Shown here: positions 17,020 to 25,958 of the stretch, in pieces
Layout of the letters: every line of letters starts with the position of its first letter
How positions within the stretch are numbered: the stretch's first letter is position 1
Assembly (NCBI RefSeq): GCF_005930355.1
Contig: NZ_VDBO01000004.1
Span: 385,117 to 449,116 of the forward strand
Length of the DNA stretch: 64,000 nt
Origin: Paenibacillus sinopodophylli
GTDB lineage: Bacteria > Bacillota > Bacilli > Paenibacillales > Paenibacillaceae
Reading direction: 5' to 3'
Translations under genes and position numbers: made by a program
Notes under the pieces: model-generated
The model's database searches: none
Told to the model about the DNA's origin: nothing
What the model saw: only the letters and a program-made list of their open reading frames with translations

Positions 17020-18990
17020 CTAGTTCGTGCTGTTAATCCACACGGCCATTTCGCCCGGCTCACGATTAGCCCATGCAAAATAGGGAATAAACCGTAATTC
17101 TGTTTGTTCTGTCGTCCAGTGTGTATTGCTTCGATACAACTCTTCACTCCAATTAGCAAATACACCGCGTTGACCTATAGCTGAGATCACCTGCATACCG
17201 CCAAGCAACTCCGAATCAAATGACGTATGCAGCTCACTTGCTGCTGGAAGATTCAAATGAAAGAGCTGACTTCCGTTATCAGCTTCCTCCAAGCAGTATA
17301 CGAACGGACCACGCTGCAGCGCGACCTTGCCCGCAGTATCCCGGACAAGCGGATGCCCTTGCATGCGAAGCACAGGCATATGGAAAGCAATATCGATCGT
17401 ATCTCCAAGCTGCCATACTCTCTTTATTCGAATATAGCCCTTCTCAACATCGCTTTCCTTGTATACGTATTCGGCCCCATTTAGTCGAATTACGGCCCCG
17501 CCGCTCCAATCCGGCAGTCTCAGCGCAAGTGTGAACTCCTTTGGCTGTGAAACCGTGACCTGAATATTCACTTTACCTTCCCATGCATATTTCGAATGCT
17601 GCTCGAGTGCTACCTCCGTCCCATCCAGATTAAACGTTGCGGTGCCGCCAATATATAAATGGGTATAGATCTCATTTTGTTTAGCCGTATAAACATATTG
17701 TCCAAGAGAAGCAAGCAGACGGGCAATATTAGGCGGGCAGCACGCACAGCCGAACCAGCCTTGTCTCCGCGGCTGCACATGATCATAGTTTTTATTTTTG
17801 CCGAGCACCGGCGGATATACCTCAAGCGGATTCACATAAAAGAACTGCTTGCCGTCACGAGACATGCCGCTAACCACTGTATTGTACAGCGCTCGTTCCA
17901 GTACATTCGCATACTCACTGTCTGGCTCGATTTGCAGCATCCGCTGTGCAAAAAAGATTAGGCCAATCGAGGCACAGGTTTCGGCGTACACCGTATCATT
18001 CGGCAAATCGTAATCCTGTGTGAACGATTCCCCTTGTGCCATCGATCCGATTCCGCCCGTGAGATACATGCGCTTAGAGACAATGCTGTTCCACAGCCTT
18101 CTGCAAGCAGCGAGTAATGCCTCATCGCCAGTCTCAGCTGCGATGTCCGCCATCGCGGTGCACATATAAACGACGCGAACGGCGTGCCCGACTGCCTGAT
18201 CTTGCTCACGCACAGGGAGATGCGCTTGGCTGTATTCGAGATCTGTAGCGACGGACAGCTGTGGGAAATGAATGGTTCCTCCCCGCTTCTCAAACTCTTG
18301 CTCATAAAAGTTAGGCTCTGCTCCCCGTTGATCGAGGAAATAACGGCTGAGCTCTAAATACTTTCTCTCACCTGTTGCCTGGTAAAGCTTTACCAGCGCA
18401 AGCTCGATTTCTTGATGGCCGTCGTAGCCCTGAAGCTTGCCTGGCTCTGTACCGAAGACACGATCAATATAGTCTGCGAACCGACAGGCAACATCGAGTA
18501 TGGCGTTTTTTCCTGTTGCTTTGGAATAGGCAACTGCCGCCTCTATCAAATGACCTGCGCAATACAACTCATGGCATTCAGCCAAATTTGTCCAGCGCTG
18601 GTTCTTTTCTTTGATCGTAAAATACGTATTCACATAGCCGTCTGGCTGCTGCGCTTTCGCGATAAGGGCAACCACTTCGTCCGCCACATTCTCAAGCTCT
18701 GGATCAGGCTCGGCCTCGAGCAAATAGCCTACTGCTTCCAGCCATTTCGCGACGTCGCTGTCTTGGAATACCATGCCGTAGAATGAACCTTGCTCCACAC
18801 CTGCCGCAATCTTGAAATTCTGGATGGCGTGGCTCGGTTCAGCCTCTTCAACCCGATCATTCAATACTTCCCATTGATAAGGAACGACAACCTCACGAAC
18901 TAACCGTATATATTCGGACCAGAAATCGTCCCGTATGCTTACTTTCCCAACAGCCGATGGCGTTATTGGTGAATGCTTTTGATTAATCAT
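17020..18990 (-). CDS. GH127 family beta-L-arabinofuranosidase
   Basis: A 656-residue cytoplasmic enzyme (no signal peptide) of glycoside hydrolase family 127. The Zn/catalytic set is intact and nearly superimposes by number on the characterised HypBA1: Glu337 and Cys339 in DTVYAETCASIG, and Cys417-Cys418 in GWFGCACCPPN. Conserved flanking motifs include NLAECHELYCAGHLIEAAVA and VYMCTAMADIAAETGDE. It releases L-arabinofuranose from short glycans imported by the neighbouring ABC transporter. It lies 26 bp after the second permease gene and is presumably the distal cytoplasmic step of that operon, under the LacI regulator. Confidence 0.9.
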   Translation of the reverse strand: MINQKHSPITPSAVGKVSIRDDFWSEYIRLVREVVVPYQWEVLNDRVEEAEPSHAIQNFKIAAGVEQGSFYGMVFQDSDVAKWLEAVGYLLEAEPDPELENVADEVVALIAKAQQPDGYVNTYFTIKEKNQRWTNLAECHELYCAGHLIEAAVAYSKATGKNAILDVACRFADYIDRVFGTEPGKLQGYDGHQEIELALVKLYQATGERKYLELSRYFLDQRGAEPNFYEQEFEKRGGTIHFPQLSVATDLEYSQAHLPVREQDQAVGHAVRVVYMCTAMADIAAETGDEALLAACRRLWNSIVSKRMYLTGGIGSMAQGESFTQDYDLPNDTVYAETCASIGLIFFAQRMLQIEPDSEYANVLERALYNTVVSGMSRDGKQFFYVNPLEVYPPVLGKNKNYDHVQPRRQGWFGCACCPPNIARLLASLGQYVYTAKQNEIYTHLYIGGTATFNLDGTEVALEQHSKYAWEGKVNIQVTVSQPKEFTLALRLPDWSGGAVIRLNGAEYVYKESDVEKGYIRIKRVWQLGDTIDIAFHMPVLRMQGHPLVRDTAGKVALQRGPFVYCLEEADNGSQLFHLNLPAASELHTSFDSELLGGMQVISAIGQRGVFANWSEELYRSNTHWTTEQTELRFIPYFAWANREPGEMAVWINSTN

Positions 18991-19016
18991 GCCTCTCTCT
19001 CCCTCTTCTTCTATCG

Positions 19017-19868
19017 TTAACCCTTCACGCCGCCTACCGTCAGCCCTTCTATAAAGAAACGCTGGAAGAACAGAAACAGCAGCAGAATGGGTAAAATGGT
19101 CAATATGGAACCAGCTAGCAGCACCTCGTAATTGTTGCTCGTTGGTGATAATAAACCTGCAAGTCCGATCGGCAGTGTGAATTTCTCAGTCGACCGCAAT
19201 ACGATAACAGGCCATAGGAAATTATTCCAACTGAATAAAGCCTGCAGAATCGTCATCGCTCCGTAAGCCGGAAGCATTAGCGGTACCATGATTCGCAAGA
19301 AAATGCCCATTTCGGTACAGCCGTCGATTCTACCCGCATCCATGAAATCCTTAGGTAAGCCCATGGCAAATTGACGGAAGAAAAAGATTGGCAGCGGCGC
19401 TACGACAAAGGGCAGAATAACGCCCCAAATGGAATTGATAATGAACAAATCGATTGACAACCTATATAGTGGCAAAATTATAATTTCGACTGGAATCATC
19501 ATAACGGCAAGTACCAGCGTAAAGACGAGCGTTCTTCCTTTGAACTTATACATAGCAAGTCCGTAGCCAACCATCGAAGATAGAAATAAACACATTACTG
19601 TGAATACAGAAGTAATAACTAGACTATTACGGTACCAGTCAAAAAAGTTTTGCGAGCCTCCCTTACCGGAGAAGATCGCTTTATAATTCGCCCACGTCAT
19701 AACGTCGAAATCGAGACGTACATTCAATCCATACTTGAACAGCTCTGAGGCGGGCTTGATGGAGGCAAGAAATAGTGCAAATAGCGGGAATAATGCCATT
19801 ACTGCAAACACTATGAATAATAAAATCAACAACAAGGAGGGTAATTTCCCGGACCGTTTCTCTACCAT
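19017..19868 (-). CDS. Carbohydrate ABC transporter permease (MsmG/AraQ type)
   Basis: A 283-residue inner-membrane permease with six predicted helices and the ABC EAA loop, visible around MDAGRIDGCTEMGIFLRIMV. The signature is of the CUT1 sugar family, MalG-like. Start ATG 19868 has AAGGAGG 9 nt upstream; the frame continues to 19904 without a better site. It begins 4 bp after the stop of the first permease, so the two are translationally close. No ATPase gene is present; in Firmicutes such importers usually share a common MsmX-type ATPase. Confidence 0.9.
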   Translation of the reverse strand: MVEKRSGKLPSLLLILLFIVFAVMALFPLFALFLASIKPASELFKYGLNVRLDFDVMTWANYKAIFSGKGGSQNFFDWYRNSLVITSVFTVMCLFLSSMVGYGLAMYKFKGRTLVFTLVLAVMMIPVEIIILPLYRLSIDLFIINSIWGVILPFVVAPLPIFFFRQFAMGLPKDFMDAGRIDGCTEMGIFLRIMVPLMLPAYGAMTILQALFSWNNFLWPVIVLRSTEKFTLPIGLAGLLSPTSNNYEVLLAGSILTILPILLLFLFFQRFFIEGLTVGGVKG

Positions 19869-19872
19869 CTTG

Positions 19873-20808
19873 CTAGTCCTCCTTCTTAAAAAATCCGAGC
19901 ACATTTAATTGCAGCATACTGACAAGCAGTGTAATCGCGAGCAGCGTAATGCCAATAGTCGAGCCGAAGCCCAAATCGAAATATTGGAATCCTTGCTGAT
20001 AGATGTAACCAACCATCGTGAGGCCAATATTTTGCGGTGACCCTCTGCTCCCCCACAGCATAAAGCTTTCTGTAAACATCGCATAGCCGCCATAAATCGT
20101 AATGGTAAACACGTAGATCGTGATTGGACGCAATAGCGGGATCGTAATTTTCCGAAACTTGCTCATCGTTCCTGCGCCGTCCATGTCTGCTGATTCGTAA
20201 AGCTCGCGCGGAATGCTCTGTAGTGCGGAGAGGAAATACAAAATATTGATGCCTGCCCAGCGCCATGTAGCAAGCACAACTAATGCAAACATACTTAGCG
20301 AGGAGCTTAATAGCCATTTCTGGCTATCGAATCCAAATAGCTTAATGAAAGAGTTCATAATGGCGCCATCCAGCTCACTGAAGATTAAGCGGAATATGAT
20401 ACCTGCCACAACGATGGAGGTCAGTGCCGGAATAAATAGACTCGCACGAAATAGATTTCTAGCGCGCATCATCTTAGCATTCAGAAACACAGCGAGCACC
20501 AGCGGCAGCGGTATGAGGACAAGCAGCGTCCAGAACGTATACTTTGTGCTGTTAAGCAAAGCTTTGAAGAAATCAGGATTCAGCAGTCTCTTATAATTAT
20601 CTAGCCCAATAAAAGCGACATCTCCGGGAAGAACCCGTTGGAAGCTCATGATAATTGCGTTAATTAACGGATAAGAAAAGAATATGAGAAACGATAAAAT
20701 AAAAGGCAGAATAAAGAGATATGGCGCCAGCTTCTGCCCATTGGGCATTCTATGCTTAATGGGGCGGCTGCTTCTCTGCCCTTGTGTGGCTTGCTTGCCG
20801 GCATTCAT
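19873..20808 (-). CDS. Carbohydrate ABC transporter permease (MsmF/UgpA type)
   Basis: A 311-residue permease with a hydrophilic basic N-terminus, then six hydrophobic segments beginning LAPYLFILPFILSFLIFFSY. The EAA loop is visible as LYESADMDGAGTMSKFRKIT. It is the MalF-type partner of the following permease in a CUT1 oligosaccharide importer. GGAGTG lies 8 nt before the ATG. A 206-bp gap containing a dispersed-repeat copy separates it from the binding-protein gene, so expression relative to that gene may be adjusted there. Confidence 0.9.
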   Translation of the reverse strand: MNAGKQATQGQRSSRPIKHRMPNGQKLAPYLFILPFILSFLIFFSYPLINAIIMSFQRVLPGDVAFIGLDNYKRLLNPDFFKALLNSTKYTFWTLLVLIPLPLVLAVFLNAKMMRARNLFRASLFIPALTSIVVAGIIFRLIFSELDGAIMNSFIKLFGFDSQKWLLSSSLSMFALVVLATWRWAGINILYFLSALQSIPRELYESADMDGAGTMSKFRKITIPLLRPITIYVFTITIYGGYAMFTESFMLWGSRGSPQNIGLTMVGYIYQQGFQYFDLGFGSTIGITLLAITLLVSMLQLNVLGFFKKED

Positions 20809-20909
20809 ATTTGTCTCACTCCTACGAAATCAGTTGCAAACGGTCGGTCGGCACGCACTATCATCTTGCCTGCTGGTCATGCCGACCGTCGCTGCACGAT
20901 TTATTTAAA

Positions 20910-21003
20910 ATATAGGAAAGTATATTATTTCGCCATTCTTTCTCTATATTTCACAGTCAAAGCTCCTTCAGCGTCTAATGGACGCCGAAGGCGTTTTTGC
21001 TTG
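20910..21003 (-). repeat. Dispersed two-hairpin intergenic repeat, copy C (reverse)
   Basis: Read on the minus strand, this starts CAAGCAAAAACGCCTTCGGC, has a strong 5' stem CCTTCGGCGTC / GACGCTGAAGG around CATTA, and ends ATAGAGAAAG ... TACTTTCCTATA. It lies inside the sugar-transport operon between binding protein and permease. Confidence 0.7.
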
Positions 21004-21014
21004 ACTAGAACGAA

Positions 21015-22370
21015 TTATTGGCCTACATCCTTGCGGAGCGTCTCGGCTGCTTTCTTAATAACCGTCTCTGGATCTTCGCCGAATTGAAAGATTTTAGGTA
21101 TAATTTCGTTACGAACCGCGTCGAATACTTTCGGCGACGTTTCGCGAATATTAACTGGATAAATCTCATCCTTAATTTCAGTCAGCGTTGCAAAAATATC
21201 CGTTCCGAAGTATTCTGTGAATTTATTAGGCTCAGACATTGCTGGATCGCTCCATACCTCTGTACGGATCGGGTCCATACCCAGCTGTTTCCAAACTTGA
21301 AGGTTACCTTCTTTGGAAAGCTTTGCGTACGCTAGGAATTGTTTCGACAGATCCAAAGCTTTGGTCTGATTCGTAATCGAAAGTCCCGTACCACCCATAC
21401 CTGCCGAGCGATTGCCGCCTACTTCCCATGCCGGCATCGGACGAATAATCATTTTGCCTTTCAGATCAGGCATTTCATCCGTGAAGCGGTTCATAAACCA
21501 GAATGGCATAAATACTGCTGCTGCTCCTCCGCCATTCATGAACGCTTTGTACTCCGGCGTATCATGGCCTGTTCCTGGCGATATCCCTGCTATCTTCTCA
21601 TCAACCAGTTTCTTAAAGAATGTCATCGCTTGAATATTGCGCGGATCATCTACTGTGATTTCACCATTCGGGCCTACTTGATCAGATTTCATTTGGTTGA
21701 TGGCTGGCCACCATGACCAGTTGCCCGCGCCTTCGAATGTAATGAACGGTACGCCTGTTTTCTCTGCCACTGTTTTTCCGAGCGTTTCGACATCACTCCA
21801 CAGCTTGATATCATCTGGATTAACGCCTGCTTTGTCCATCAGCTCTTTGTTGTAATACATAACCGTTGCCCCTACGTGAAGGTCAACGCCATAATATTTG
21901 CCGTCTTTGCTATAAATATCGACGCGCGATTTCACGATGTTCGGAATTTCCGGCTCTACAATGTCGTTTAGCTCAACCAGTTGAACATTGCCTTTCATGT
22001 AGTTCGGAAATTTACTTTGCTCAATATCGACCAAATCCGGAGCGCCTTCCCCCGATTGAAGGGCAAGCAGCAAGCGAGTATGCATATCGTCGTATGGAAT
22101 ATTTTGCGCATCAAGCTCGATCGGCTTGTCTGGATTGTTCTTGTTCCATTCAGCCGCCATAAAGTTGTAGAAGTCAGCATGCTGCTGAACGAAGGTCCAT
22201 AAAGTCAGCTTCGTTGGCTCAGCTGCCTGCGGAGCTTCTGTATTAGCTGCCCCCGTCTCGGCTGCTGTCGGTTTTGCATTCGAACCGTTATTGTTGTTGC
22301 CCCCGCATGCTGTCAATGCAGCTGTTAGAAATAAAGTCAGTGCCGTTAAAGCGATTCCTGTCTTGCGCAT
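21015..22370 (-). CDS. Sugar ABC transporter substrate-binding lipoprotein
   Basis: A 451-residue lipoprotein with signal sequence and lipobox LTAC followed by an Asn/Gly-rich linker, then a family 1 extracellular solute-binding fold (EPTKLTLWTFVQQHADFYNF at the start, HDTPEYKAFMNGGGAAAVFM in the centre). It binds an oligosaccharide outside the cell for the two downstream permeases. Given GH127 and the modular secreted enzyme in the same locus, the ligand is probably arabinose-containing. A near-consensus -10 (TATAAT, 22414-22419 on the minus strand) and a 22-bp perfect palindrome upstream suggest direct control by the neighbouring LacI protein. Confidence 0.9.
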   Translation of the reverse strand: MRKTGIALTALTLFLTAALTACGGNNNNGSNAKPTAAETGAANTEAPQAAEPTKLTLWTFVQQHADFYNFMAAEWNKNNPDKPIELDAQNIPYDDMHTRLLLALQSGEGAPDLVDIEQSKFPNYMKGNVQLVELNDIVEPEIPNIVKSRVDIYSKDGKYYGVDLHVGATVMYYNKELMDKAGVNPDDIKLWSDVETLGKTVAEKTGVPFITFEGAGNWSWWPAINQMKSDQVGPNGEITVDDPRNIQAMTFFKKLVDEKIAGISPGTGHDTPEYKAFMNGGGAAAVFMPFWFMNRFTDEMPDLKGKMIIRPMPAWEVGGNRSAGMGGTGLSITNQTKALDLSKQFLAYAKLSKEGNLQVWKQLGMDPIRTEVWSDPAMSEPNKFTEYFGTDIFATLTEIKDEIYPVNIRETSPKVFDAVRNEIIPKIFQFGEDPETVIKKAAETLRKDVGQ

Positions 22371-22447
22371 TCCATCATCCCCCGAGTTGATTTTATATGC
22401 TCAATCCTATCGGATTATAGCCAGCAGTAAGGTAAGCGTTCCCATTG

Positions 22448-22469
22448 TTAATCTAAACGTTTAGATTAA
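22448..22469. promoter_or_regulatory. LacI-family operator in front of the sugar importer operon
   Basis: TTAATCTAAACGTTTAGATT continuing to a perfect 22-bp palindrome centred on CG at 22458/22459. The central AAACGTTT is the typical LacI-family half-site arrangement. It sits upstream of the -10 of the binding-protein promoter and has an imperfect partner upstream of the regulator gene itself. Confidence 0.8.
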
Positions 22470-22473
22470 TTCC

Positions 22474-22498
22474 TAAAAAAAAAGGTTTTCACCTTTTT
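22474..22498 (-). terminator. Terminator overlapping the end of the LacI-family gene
   Basis: An AAAAAGGT / ACCTTTTT stem with a 4-nt loop overlaps the stop codon and is followed on the minus strand by a long T-run. It would separate the regulator transcript from the transport operon, which then uses its own promoter. Confidence 0.65.
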
Positions 22499-23526
22499 GG
22501 CGGAGCTACTGAATCCCTTTCAATTAACCTGCACATCGGCTTAGGGCTAACTGTAGCTTCTTCTCCTTGCAGCATGCGTGATAATGCATCCATCGCTTGG
22601 TAACCAATCTCATGAAGCGGCAAATCCATCGTCGTAATTCTCGGCATTAAATATTCACTAAATTCACGGTTGTCAAAGCCAATCAAGGACAACTGCTCTG
22701 GAATCGCTACATTCATTTCCAACGCCGCCCGCAAAACGCCTACTGCCATTACGTCATTCATGGATACGATCGCCGTCGGCGGCTCAGGCAACGACAATAA
22801 TTCCTTCGTTAAGCGATAACCTGATTCTGCCTCCCAATCGCCCATTTTGATTAACAATGGATCAAATGGCAGTTGAAACTCAGTGACTGCTTTATAAAAT
22901 CCGTTAAACCGCAACCGCGAAGGGATCGAATCCATGACTCCGCTTATGATTGCAATACGGGAATGCCCTTGTTCTACCAAATAGCTCATAGCCTCGTAAG
23001 ATGCTTGCTCATCATCATATTGAATGGACGGATCATTCTGCGTGTAGCAGTAAGTGTACACAATCGGCTTACCGTCTGTATCGCACAATCCTGATAGATC
23101 ACGAGGATGAACGCCAATGTAGATAATACCTTCTACTTGCTTGCTTAACAACTCAGATACCGCATTCTCTGCATACTGCCGATAGGTGTTCATGTCGTCG
23201 AAGCTTCGTCCAATTCGTTTGTCCAACCTAAGGTTCGTCAGCAAAATATGCATATCGAGCCGATCAGCACAATCGTTAATGCCGTCTATGATTTCGGGCA
23301 CATTGAAGACGGTAACATCTTCTGCGATAACGCCTATCGTGTTTGTTCGCCTGCGTTTCAAGCTTTGAGCAGCATTATTTGGCTTGTAATTCATCTCTTC
23401 AATGACTTGCAGCACACGCTCACGCGTGTTTTGCTTCACATTACGAGTCCCGTTTAATACATAGGATACTGTCGCTGTTGATACCTGAGCCTTGGCGGCG
23501 ATGTCTTTAATGCTTATGTTGGACAA
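22489..23526 (-). CDS. LacI-family transcriptional regulator
   Basis: A 345-residue repressor with an N-terminal helix-turn-helix (SIKDIAAKAQVSTATVSYVL, residues 5-24) and hinge helix NNAAQSLKRRRTNTIGVI, followed by a periplasmic-binding-like effector domain (TAIVSMNDVMAVGVLRAALE, LSLIGFDNREFSEYLMPRIT). Start is TTG 23526 with GGGGTG 5 nt upstream. Near-identical AAACGTTT-centred palindromes lie before the importer operon and before this gene, so it probably represses both, released by a sugar derived from the GH127 substrate. The effector identity is inferred from context only. Confidence 0.9.
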   Translation of the reverse strand: MSNISIKDIAAKAQVSTATVSYVLNGTRNVKQNTRERVLQVIEEMNYKPNNAAQSLKRRRTNTIGVIAEDVTVFNVPEIIDGINDCADRLDMHILLTNLRLDKRIGRSFDDMNTYRQYAENAVSELLSKQVEGIIYIGVHPRDLSGLCDTDGKPIVYTYCYTQNDPSIQYDDEQASYEAMSYLVEQGHSRIAIISGVMDSIPSRLRFNGFYKAVTEFQLPFDPLLIKMGDWEAESGYRLTKELLSLPEPPTAIVSMNDVMAVGVLRAALEMNVAIPEQLSLIGFDNREFSEYLMPRITTMDLPLHEIGYQAMDALSRMLQGEEATVSPKPMCRLIERDSVAPPKR

Positions 23527-23541
23527 GCGAGCACCCCTTTT

Positions 23542-23557
23542 ATTTAAACGTTTAGAT
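23542..23557. promoter_or_regulatory. LacI-family operator upstream of the regulator gene
   Basis: ATTTAAACGTTTAGAT is a 16-bp palindrome with one mismatched pair, sharing the AAACGTTTAGAT half with the importer operator. It lies 15 bp upstream of the regulator start codon, which suggests autorepression. Confidence 0.65.
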
Positions 23558-23612
23558 TTCTATAATCTGGTTATATCATAGGAAGCCCATATTGTGCAAG
23601 CGCTTTTTTAAA

Positions 23613-23700
23613 AATATAGGAAAGTATATCATTTCACCAACTTTCTCTATATTTCTACGCAAAACGGTAGCTTAACGGCCAAAGGACTACGATATCCGTT
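23613..23700 (-). repeat. Dispersed two-hairpin intergenic repeat, copy D (reverse)
   Basis: On the minus strand it ends ATATAGAGAAAGTTGG ... ATACTTTCCTATATTT. The 5' part has a different sequence from other copies (AACGG...GTAG against CTACCGTT) yet still pairs, which points to a maintained structure. Confidence 0.65.
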
Positions 23701-23705
23701 TCAAT

Positions 23706-23812
23706 TTGAAATATAAGAATTTATAAGTTTGTTAGCTTATATAAAGGGCTTATATTTCACCCTCAAAGCTGCTTCAGTGTCTAAGAGACGCCGAAGTCGT
23801 TTTTGCTTGTTA
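23706..23812 (-). repeat. Diverged repeat copy E, tandem to copy D (reverse)
   Basis: On the minus strand the 5' hairpin ACTTCGGCGTC / GACACTGAAG around TCTTA is clear and close to copy C, while the usual TATAGAGAAAG arms are degenerate (ATATAAG ... CTTATA). It lies next to copy D, giving a double insertion between the LacI gene and htpG. Confidence 0.55.
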
Positions 23813-23824
23813 AAGGAATAAATA

Positions 23825-23852
23825 AGAAAAACCCGGAGAAAAATCCTCCGGG
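23825..23852 (-). terminator. htpG terminator
   Basis: CCCGGAG (23832-23838) pairs with CTCCGGG (23846-23852) and is followed on the minus strand by TTTTTCTTATT. It lies immediately after the htpG stop codon. Confidence 0.85.
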
Positions 23853-23863
23853 CTGCCTTGAAA

Positions 23864-25723
23864 TTAAACCATAACTTTACAAATGTCGTTAGTGAATGAT
23901 ACTGGATCCTGAATCGGCAAGCCCTCAATAAGCAGTGCTTGATTGTAAAGCAAGCTTGTATAAAGGCCAAGCTTCGCTTGGTCTTTACCATGAGCATCCT
24001 TCAGCGCTGCAAAAATTTCATGGTTAACGTTGATTTCCAGCACCTTGTCCGCCTTAACATCCTGACTGTTCGGCATCGCCTTCAATATTTTTTCCATCTC
24101 AATTGTAACCTCGCCTTCCGTTGAAAGGCATACTGGATGAGATTTCAGACGTTTCGAGGCTTTGACCGCTTTTACTTTATCCTGCAAAATTTCTTTCATT
24201 TGCTCAAAGAGCTCTTTATTCTGCTCCTGCTCCTCGGCCGTTTCCTTGTCCTTCTCGTCAGCTTCAATGCCCAGATCACCGCTTGATACGGACTTAAACT
24301 CTTTATCCTTATATTTGGCTACGACTTTAATGGCAAACTCATCAATATCGTCCGTGAAATAAAGAATCTCATATCCTTTATCCGATAACATTTCCGTTTG
24401 CGGCAATCGCTCGATACGCTCAATCGACTCACCAGATGCGTAATAGATATACTTTTGATCTTCGCTCATTCTCGACACATACTCATCAAGCGTAACTAGC
24501 TTCTTCTCTTTGGAGGAGTGGAATAGCAGCAGATCCTGCAGCACATCCTTGTTAGCACCGTAATCGTTGTAGACGCCGAACTTCAACTGTCTGCCGAAGC
24601 CTTTGTAGAAGGTCTCGTATTGCTCACGCTCATCCTTAAGAATACCTAGCAACGCGCTCTTAATTTTGCTATTAATGTTTTTGGCGATCAACTTCAGCTG
24701 GCGGTCATGCTGCAGCATCTCCCGCGAGATGTTGAGTGATAGATCCTCGGAATCAACCATTCCTTTGACGAAGCTGAAATAATCCGGGAGCAGGTCCGAG
24801 CATTTATCCATAATGAGCACGCCATTCGAATAAAGCTCCAGCCCTTTCTCGTATTCCTTCGTATAGTAATCGAACGGGGTATTCTCTGGGATATACAGGA
24901 TCGCGTTATATACAACCGCACCGTCCGCACTAATATGTAAATGCTTGATCGGTTTATCGAAGCCGTAGCGCTTCTCGAAGTAGAACTGGTCGTAGTCCTC
25001 CTGCGTCAGTTCGTTTTTGTTTTTGCGCCAGATTGGCACCATGCTGTTGACGGTTTGCTCTTCCTGATACTCCTCGAACTCGTTCTCCACATCTGCTTTG
25101 GGGCGCTGGCCCTTCACGTCCATCTTGATCGGATAACGGATAAAATCGGAATATTTCTTAATGATTGATTTCAGACGATACTCCTCGAGGTATTCATCAT
25201 ACTGATCATCCTCGGTATTTTCCTTGATGTTAAGCACAATTTCGGTGCCTGCTGTTGCTTTCTCCGCTGGCTCAATCGTATAGCCGTCTGCTCCGGTTGA
25301 CTCCCATTTGAATGCCGTCGTTACAGTAACAACATCCGCCACCATGAATGCAGAGTAGAAACCTACGCCGAACTGGCCGATAATATTATGGCCGTCCTTC
25401 AGCTCATTCTCCTTCTTGAATGCGAAGGAGCCGCTTTTCGCAATAACGCCGAGGTTGTTCTCAAGCTCCTCTTTCGACATGCCGATGCCTGTATCTGTAA
25501 TCGTCAGAGTCCGGCGCTCCTTGTCTGCTGATACCTTGACGTAATAGTCCTCTTTGTTGAATACTAGTTGATCGTCTGTAAGCGCTTTGTAATAAAGCTT
25601 GTCAATCGCGTCGCTCGCATTCGAGATGAGCTCTCTCAGAAAAATTTCGCGCTGTGTATAAATGGAGTTAATCATCATTTCCAGCAATCGTTTCGATTCT
25701 GCTTTGAACTGTTTTTTGGACAT
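23864..25723 (-). CDS. htpG: Hsp90-family molecular chaperone HtpG
   Basis: A 619-residue cytoplasmic chaperone close to the family's usual length. The N-terminal GHKL ATPase motifs are clear: LRELISNASDAIDKLYY, TITDTGIGMSKEELENNLG and IGQFGVGFYSAFMVAD; the middle-domain GVVDSEDLSLNISRE-like segment (KGMVDSEDLSLNISREMLQ) contains the conserved catalytic Arg. The C-terminal dimerisation domain is complete. The promoter has a TTGACA -35, an 18-nt spacer and a perfect CIRCE element, so HrcA control is expected. That differs from B. subtilis, where htpG is not in the CIRCE regulon. Confidence 0.95.
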   Translation of the reverse strand: MSKKQFKAESKRLLEMMINSIYTQREIFLRELISNASDAIDKLYYKALTDDQLVFNKEDYYVKVSADKERRTLTITDTGIGMSKEELENNLGVIAKSGSFAFKKENELKDGHNIIGQFGVGFYSAFMVADVVTVTTAFKWESTGADGYTIEPAEKATAGTEIVLNIKENTEDDQYDEYLEEYRLKSIIKKYSDFIRYPIKMDVKGQRPKADVENEFEEYQEEQTVNSMVPIWRKNKNELTQEDYDQFYFEKRYGFDKPIKHLHISADGAVVYNAILYIPENTPFDYYTKEYEKGLELYSNGVLIMDKCSDLLPDYFSFVKGMVDSEDLSLNISREMLQHDRQLKLIAKNINSKIKSALLGILKDEREQYETFYKGFGRQLKFGVYNDYGANKDVLQDLLLFHSSKEKKLVTLDEYVSRMSEDQKYIYYASGESIERIERLPQTEMLSDKGYEILYFTDDIDEFAIKVVAKYKDKEFKSVSSGDLGIEADEKDKETAEEQEQNKELFEQMKEILQDKVKAVKASKRLKSHPVCLSTEGEVTIEMEKILKAMPNSQDVKADKVLEINVNHEIFAALKDAHGKDQAKLGLYTSLLYNQALLIEGLPIQDPVSFTNDICKVMV

Positions 25724-25816
25724 GGATAGATCCCCTTCCCATTGTTTGGTTATTTAAGCTTTCTGGATACATGAGCGGAGGGCTTAGCCTCGTTACGTAA
25801 ACCGTCACTCTCTATA

Positions 25817-25843
25817 TTAGCACTCATACTCTCTGAGTGCTAA
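25817..25843. promoter_or_regulatory. CIRCE element (HrcA operator) upstream of htpG
   Basis: TTAGCACTC and GAGTGCTAA are separated by exactly 9 nt, an exact match to the CIRCE consensus. It lies just downstream of the putative -10 and 94 bp before the htpG start codon, the usual place for HrcA repression. Confidence 0.95.
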
Positions 25844-25853
25844 TCCCTCTTTC

Positions 25854-25883
25854 TATATATCATAAACTATTTTTCAATGTCAA
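25854..25883 (-). promoter_or_regulatory. Probable sigma-A promoter of htpG
   Basis: Minus strand TTGACA (25878-25883), an 18-nt spacer and TATATA (25854-25859). The CIRCE element follows immediately, as expected for a heat-shock promoter repressed by HrcA. Confidence 0.6.
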
Positions 25884-25905
25884 CCTCGTTTACCATATTT
25901 CCCAT

Positions 25906-25946
25906 AAAAAGAAGCTGCCTGCAGGCAGCAAACCCGCAGACAGCTC
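25906..25946 (-). terminator. Terminator of the glycosyltransferase cluster
   Basis: AGCTGCCTGCAG (25913-25924) pairs with CCGCAGACAGCT (25934-25945) with two G-U pairs, followed on the minus strand by TTCTTTTTATG. It lies just after the pyruvyltransferase stop codon. Confidence 0.75.
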
Positions 25947-25958
25947 TATTCCTAAACT

